This document shows, piece by piece, positions 39,181 through 41,762 of a stretch of DNA of 41,762 bases (positions are counted from its first letter, which is position 1; each line of letters opens with the position of its first letter). The translations under genes and the position numbers were made by a program. Origin of the DNA: Bacillota bacterium (GTDB lineage: Bacteria > Bacillota > Clostridia > Christensenellales > SZUA-584); contig JAEZIZ010000015.1 of NCBI GenBank assembly GCA_023415915.1, forward strand, positions 1-41,762. Reading direction: 5' to 3'. The notes under the pieces were generated by a model, which was given only the letters and a program-made list of their open reading frames with translations, was not told the DNA's origin and searched no databases.

Positions 39181-40971
39181 TTATACAGTTTCTTCTCTTC
39201 TTGCCGCCTCGTACGTTTTAAGCCTTTCCTTCATATACGCGGGCATAGGTACGTCCCACCAGCCGAACGCCTTGCCGCCCGAGTCCGGGTAATCGCGGCA
39301 TACATCCACGCTTATAAGCGCAGGTTTCCCGGACGCCATCGCTTCCTTTAGAGCGCGTTTTACGCCTTCCGGAGTGCTTTCGCCGTACGCCTTTATGCCG
39401 AACGATTCGGCTATGCGTTTAAAGTCGGGGCTGTATACTTCTCCCCCGCGCATGAAGTCGTTGCCGAATATCGCTTCGCCGCCCAGCGCGTCCGTCTGCA
39501 GGTCTTTTATAGCCATCCAGCCCATGTTGTTTGCGAGCAGTATTACTACGGGTATGTCGTACTGCGCTATCGTGGAAAGCTCATGCATGGTCATCATGAA
39601 ATCCCCGTCGCCTAAGAATGCTAAAACCGGGCGCTTTGGTGCGGCGAGCTTTGCTCCTATTGCGGCGGGCACCGCCCAGCCCATAGTGGAGAAGCCGCCG
39701 GTCGTCAGGTTGCAGTACGGCTGTTTGTAGCAGTACTCCTGAAAAAGCTGCGCCTGCGTGTTACCCGAAGACGTGGAGATAATAGTATCGTCGGGCAGAG
39801 TTTCGTTCATAATGCCTACTAGCTGCGATATAGTTACGTTATCCGTTTGCCGCGACCTTATATCCGCAAGATACGCAAACCATTCCCGCCTTAAGCTGCG
39901 CATTTCCTCAAGGTATGCTTCGTTTATATCGAATTGAGGCGACGCTTTGAGTATCTGAGATATCGCGTCGCGTATATCGGCGATTATGCCTACGTCGGCG
40001 GCATAGTTCTTGCCTATCTCCGACGCGTCCGCGTCAATGTGTATAAGCTTCGTATCGGGGAAGTTAAACGCCGCGCCTTTGCGGTACGAGCACGTCGTTT
40101 CGTCGGCGAACCGTGTGCCTAGAGCGAGCACAACGTCGGCCTCTCGGCTAATCTTAAGGCCAACCGGCGTTCCCTTGGAGCCTGTATGGAAGCAGTACTG
40201 CTCATGCGTTTCGGCTACTGCGCCTTTTCCGGCCAGCGTAGTTATTATTGCCGCGCCCCATTTTTCGGCAAGAGCGGTTATCGCCTCGCCAGCATGTGCG
40301 CGCAGCGCTCCTCCGCCCACGAGTATTACCGGCCGCCGGGCGGTCTTCATCAGCTCAACAGCTTTGCCTATAGATACGCTGTCCGCGCACGGCATTGATT
40401 CTGCTTTTTCTTTCCGGGGCTTAAATAGCTGGCAGTCGCACTCTGACGCCTGTACGTCCATAGGCAGCGTTACTACGCACGGGCCGCAGCGCCCCGTAGT
40501 CATCTGGCTGAACGCGCGGCGCACAATCCTTTGCAGCTGCTCTGCTGACTCGGCCCTCCAGCTGCGCTTTGCGAGAGGCTCGAGGCTGCGTATAACGTTG
40601 CTGTCCTGATAGCGCTCTATCTCCTGCAGCACGCCAACGCCTTTCATATGCACGTGCGTGTCGCCGCACAGCGCGAGCATAGCCGTCGAGTCGACATACG
40701 CCGTTGCAAGCCCAATGCACGTGTTGAGCGTGCCCGGCCCTATCGACGCGAATATCGCCAGCGGCTCTCCCTTGACGCGGAAGTAGCCGTCGGCTATTGC
40801 TGCCGCGCATTGCTCGTGCTTTACCTGTATGTATTTTATGTTTCCCGATTGTTCTTCTTTTCTTAGGGCATCGAACAGCCCCAGCACGCCGTGGCCCGGT
40901 ATGCCGAGTATGTAAGGCACGCCTTCGTTTACAAGCTGTTTTATCACTATTTCGCCGCCTGTAAGTTTCAT
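39181..40971 (-). CDS. Acetolactate synthase/IolD-type ThDP-dependent enzyme
   Basis: A protein of 596 residues from the ATG at 40971 (GGGAGG seven bases upstream); the frame is open to 41022. It has the three domains of the decarboxylase-type ThDP family: the Pyr domain with Glu53 in VKHEQCAAAIADGY, a central domain with AVELMKTARRPVILVGGGALRAH, and the PP domain with AFLGDGDFMMTMHELSTIAQYD and a closing NNMGW. The stretch ASIGPGTLNT and VLQEIERYQD recall both acetolactate synthase and IolD. With MmsA and Gfo/Idh homologues in the same operon, an inositol-like ring cleavage is conceivable, but IolB, IolC, IolE and IolJ are absent. I favour a decarboxylase or C-C lyase acting on an oxidised sugar acid. 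First gene of the operon. Confidence 0.87.
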   Translation of the reverse strand: MKLTGGEIVIKQLVNEGVPYILGIPGHGVLGLFDALRKEEQSGNIKYIQVKHEQCAAAIADGYFRVKGEPLAIFASIGPGTLNTCIGLATAYVDSTAMLALCGDTHVHMKGVGVLQEIERYQDSNVIRSLEPLAKRSWRAESAEQLQRIVRRAFSQMTTGRCGPCVVTLPMDVQASECDCQLFKPRKEKAESMPCADSVSIGKAVELMKTARRPVILVGGGALRAHAGEAITALAEKWGAAIITTLAGKGAVAETHEQYCFHTGSKGTPVGLKISREADVVLALGTRFADETTCSYRKGAAFNFPDTKLIHIDADASEIGKNYAADVGIIADIRDAISQILKASPQFDINEAYLEEMRSLRREWFAYLADIRSRQTDNVTISQLVGIMNETLPDDTIISTSSGNTQAQLFQEYCYKQPYCNLTTGGFSTMGWAVPAAIGAKLAAPKRPVLAFLGDGDFMMTMHELSTIAQYDIPVVILLANNMGWMAIKDLQTDALGGEAIFGNDFMRGGEVYSPDFKRIAESFGIKAYGESTPEGVKRALKEAMASGKPALISVDVCRDYPDSGGKAFGWWDVPMPAYMKERLKTYEAARREETV

Positions 40972-41103
40972 ATGGTAGCCTCCCAAATATCTATGTGGTA
41001 TGTGTTTTCCGATAATTGCCAAATGCCTTCGATTTAATTGTTATGATGCTGAACTTAAGATGCTTTGCTTTGGAGTTATTTTAATAATATGACGTATAAA
41101 GCT

Positions 41104-41147
41104 ATTATACAATAGGTTTTGCAAACACGGTTGCATCCTGCGCAACC
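41104..41147 (-). promoter_or_regulatory. Promoter and paired palindromes of the 16-kb operon
   Basis: On the minus strand a perfect TATAAT lies at 41104-41109, about 133 nt before the ThDP enzyme start. No good -35 is seen. Instead two overlapping inverted repeats sit just upstream: TGCAA/TTGCA (41120-41135, 6-nt spacer) and GGTTGC/GCAACC (41129-41147, 7-nt spacer). They are candidate IclR-type operator sites. Confidence 0.5.
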
Positions 41148-41159
41148 AAAAAAGGCCGC

Positions 41160-41189
41160 AAAAAAGCCGGCCTCGGTTAAAGACCGGCT
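41160..41189 (-). terminator. Intrinsic terminator of the GNAT gene
   Basis: A 10-bp stem (AGCCGG/CCGGCT core at 41165-41189, extended by four more pairs) is followed on the minus strand by TTTTT (41164 downward). It begins 15 nt past the stop at 41204. Confidence 0.9.
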
Positions 41190-41203
41190 GTATATCTAGT
41201 TAG

Positions 41204-41695
41204 CTAAAGCAGCAGTTCCATAAAGCACACGGTAAACGGCAGATGTTCTATTCTTTTCAGGCGCACTTCCGTAAACCCGTAGTCTTCATACCAGCGCTTT
41301 AGCACGGCGTTTTCGTTTACTATCGCTATGGATATCTTCTCGCCGGAAAGGTTTTTAATGTATTGGGCGGCAAAGTCGAGCATGCGCCTGCCTATGCCGT
41401 TATGCCTTTTTCCGGGCAGTACCGCAAGCTTCTCAATATAAAACACGCCTCCGCCCGCGTCCTCGACGGCAAAGAAGCCCGCGCGCTCGCCGCCCTGCCA
41501 GACGTCAAACAGCTTGACACCCTTTTCCGCAAGCGATTTGAGTGCGTCGGCCTTTATGAAAGCGCCGTTTGACGGGGCGTTTTCCTTGGTTATGTTGAAC
41601 TCTTTCGCAACCGTCGCAAACGCTTCGCGTATCACCCGCGCGCTTTCTTCGAAATCGCCTTTGCATTCTACTATGGAAATAATGTCTTTTTCCAT
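41204..41695 (-). CDS. GNAT-family N-acetyltransferase
   Basis: A protein of 163 residues from the ATG at 41695, with a GTG one codon earlier. The acetyl-CoA binding loop is the pattern LAVLPGKRHNGIGRRMLDFA (about 90-109), and the C-terminal WYEDYGFTEV is the usual late strand of GNAT folds. The substrate is unknown. It is a separate transcription unit with its own strong terminator, so a link to the sugar operon downstream is not supported. The region after it, up to the window edge, shows no gene. Confidence 0.88.
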   Translation of the reverse strand: MEKDIISIVECKGDFEESARVIREAFATVAKEFNITKENAPSNGAFIKADALKSLAEKGVKLFDVWQGGERAGFFAVEDAGGGVFYIEKLAVLPGKRHNGIGRRMLDFAAQYIKNLSGEKISIAIVNENAVLKRWYEDYGFTEVRLKRIEHLPFTVCFMELLL

Positions 41696-41762
41696 CACGC
41701 CACCGCCTTGATTTGCATACTGCTAAGCTTGCAAGCCTGTTAAAGTATGCACATTATAACAC

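Noticed and set aside
24909..40971. A standard myo-inositol operon, because MmsA/IolA, IolD-like and Gfo/Idh proteins occur together
   Set aside because: IolB, IolC, IolE and IolJ are missing, and the operon instead has an FGGY kinase, transketolase and GlpA-like genes.

Overview
The window is bacterial, and every gene I can support lies on the minus strand. The first 6.9 kb holds spore-coat gene families (CotE, CotSA, CotS), many starts are TTG or GTG behind strong GGAGG-type sites, and the catabolic genes suit an anaerobic saccharolytic lifestyle. I infer an endospore-forming Firmicute, probably of the class Clostridia; I cannot name the genus.

Layout from low to high coordinates (transcription runs right to left). 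(1) 0.2-8.7 kb: a spore-coat and glycan island with a UDP-glucuronate 4-epimerase-like enzyme, three CotE paralogues, a CotSA-like glycosyltransferase, two CotS-family kinase-like proteins, a small amphi-Trp protein with a poly-glutamate tail, and a UDP-glucose 6-dehydrogenase. The dehydrogenase and epimerase could supply UDP-glucuronate and UDP-galacturonate for a spore-surface polymer. (2) 8.9-10.5 kb: a membrane protein of unknown function and a diverged LspA-like peptidase. (3) 10.6-14.7 kb: a glycoside hydrolase family 2, DUF2804 and MFS operon. (4) 15.1-15.6 kb: an unrecognised helical protein. (5) 15.8-24.2 kb: an RbsABC-type transporter with an SDR polyol dehydrogenase, two DhaK-type kinases, one DhaL and an RpiB-type isomerase, headed by a small HTH regulator. 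The best reading is tetritol or tetrulose (threitol/erythrulose) catabolism ending in D-erythrose 4-phosphate. (6) 24.9-41.0 kb: a run of 14 tightly spaced genes ending in a clear terminator: ThDP enzyme, Gfo/Idh/MocA oxidoreductase, split transketolase, RpiB-like isomerase, IclR regulator, GPH-type symporter, GlpA-like dehydrogenase, second FAD oxidoreductase, DUF1667 protein, FGGY kinase, AGPS-like flavoprotein and MmsA-like dehydrogenase. It looks like a complete but, to me, unassigned sugar or polyol pathway. (7) 41.2-41.7 kb: a GNAT acetyltransferase with its own terminator.

An unusual family of 35-37 bp hairpin repeats (CCCC-arm-loop-arm-GGGGACCCCG) runs through seven intergenic regions, always in the same orientation and mostly in tandem pairs or triplets. 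The arms differ between copies but stay complementary, so the fold itself appears to be conserved. One copy supplies the last codons and stop of a CotS gene. A second, unrelated inverted-repeat element of about 111 bp lies at 24.7-24.8 kb.
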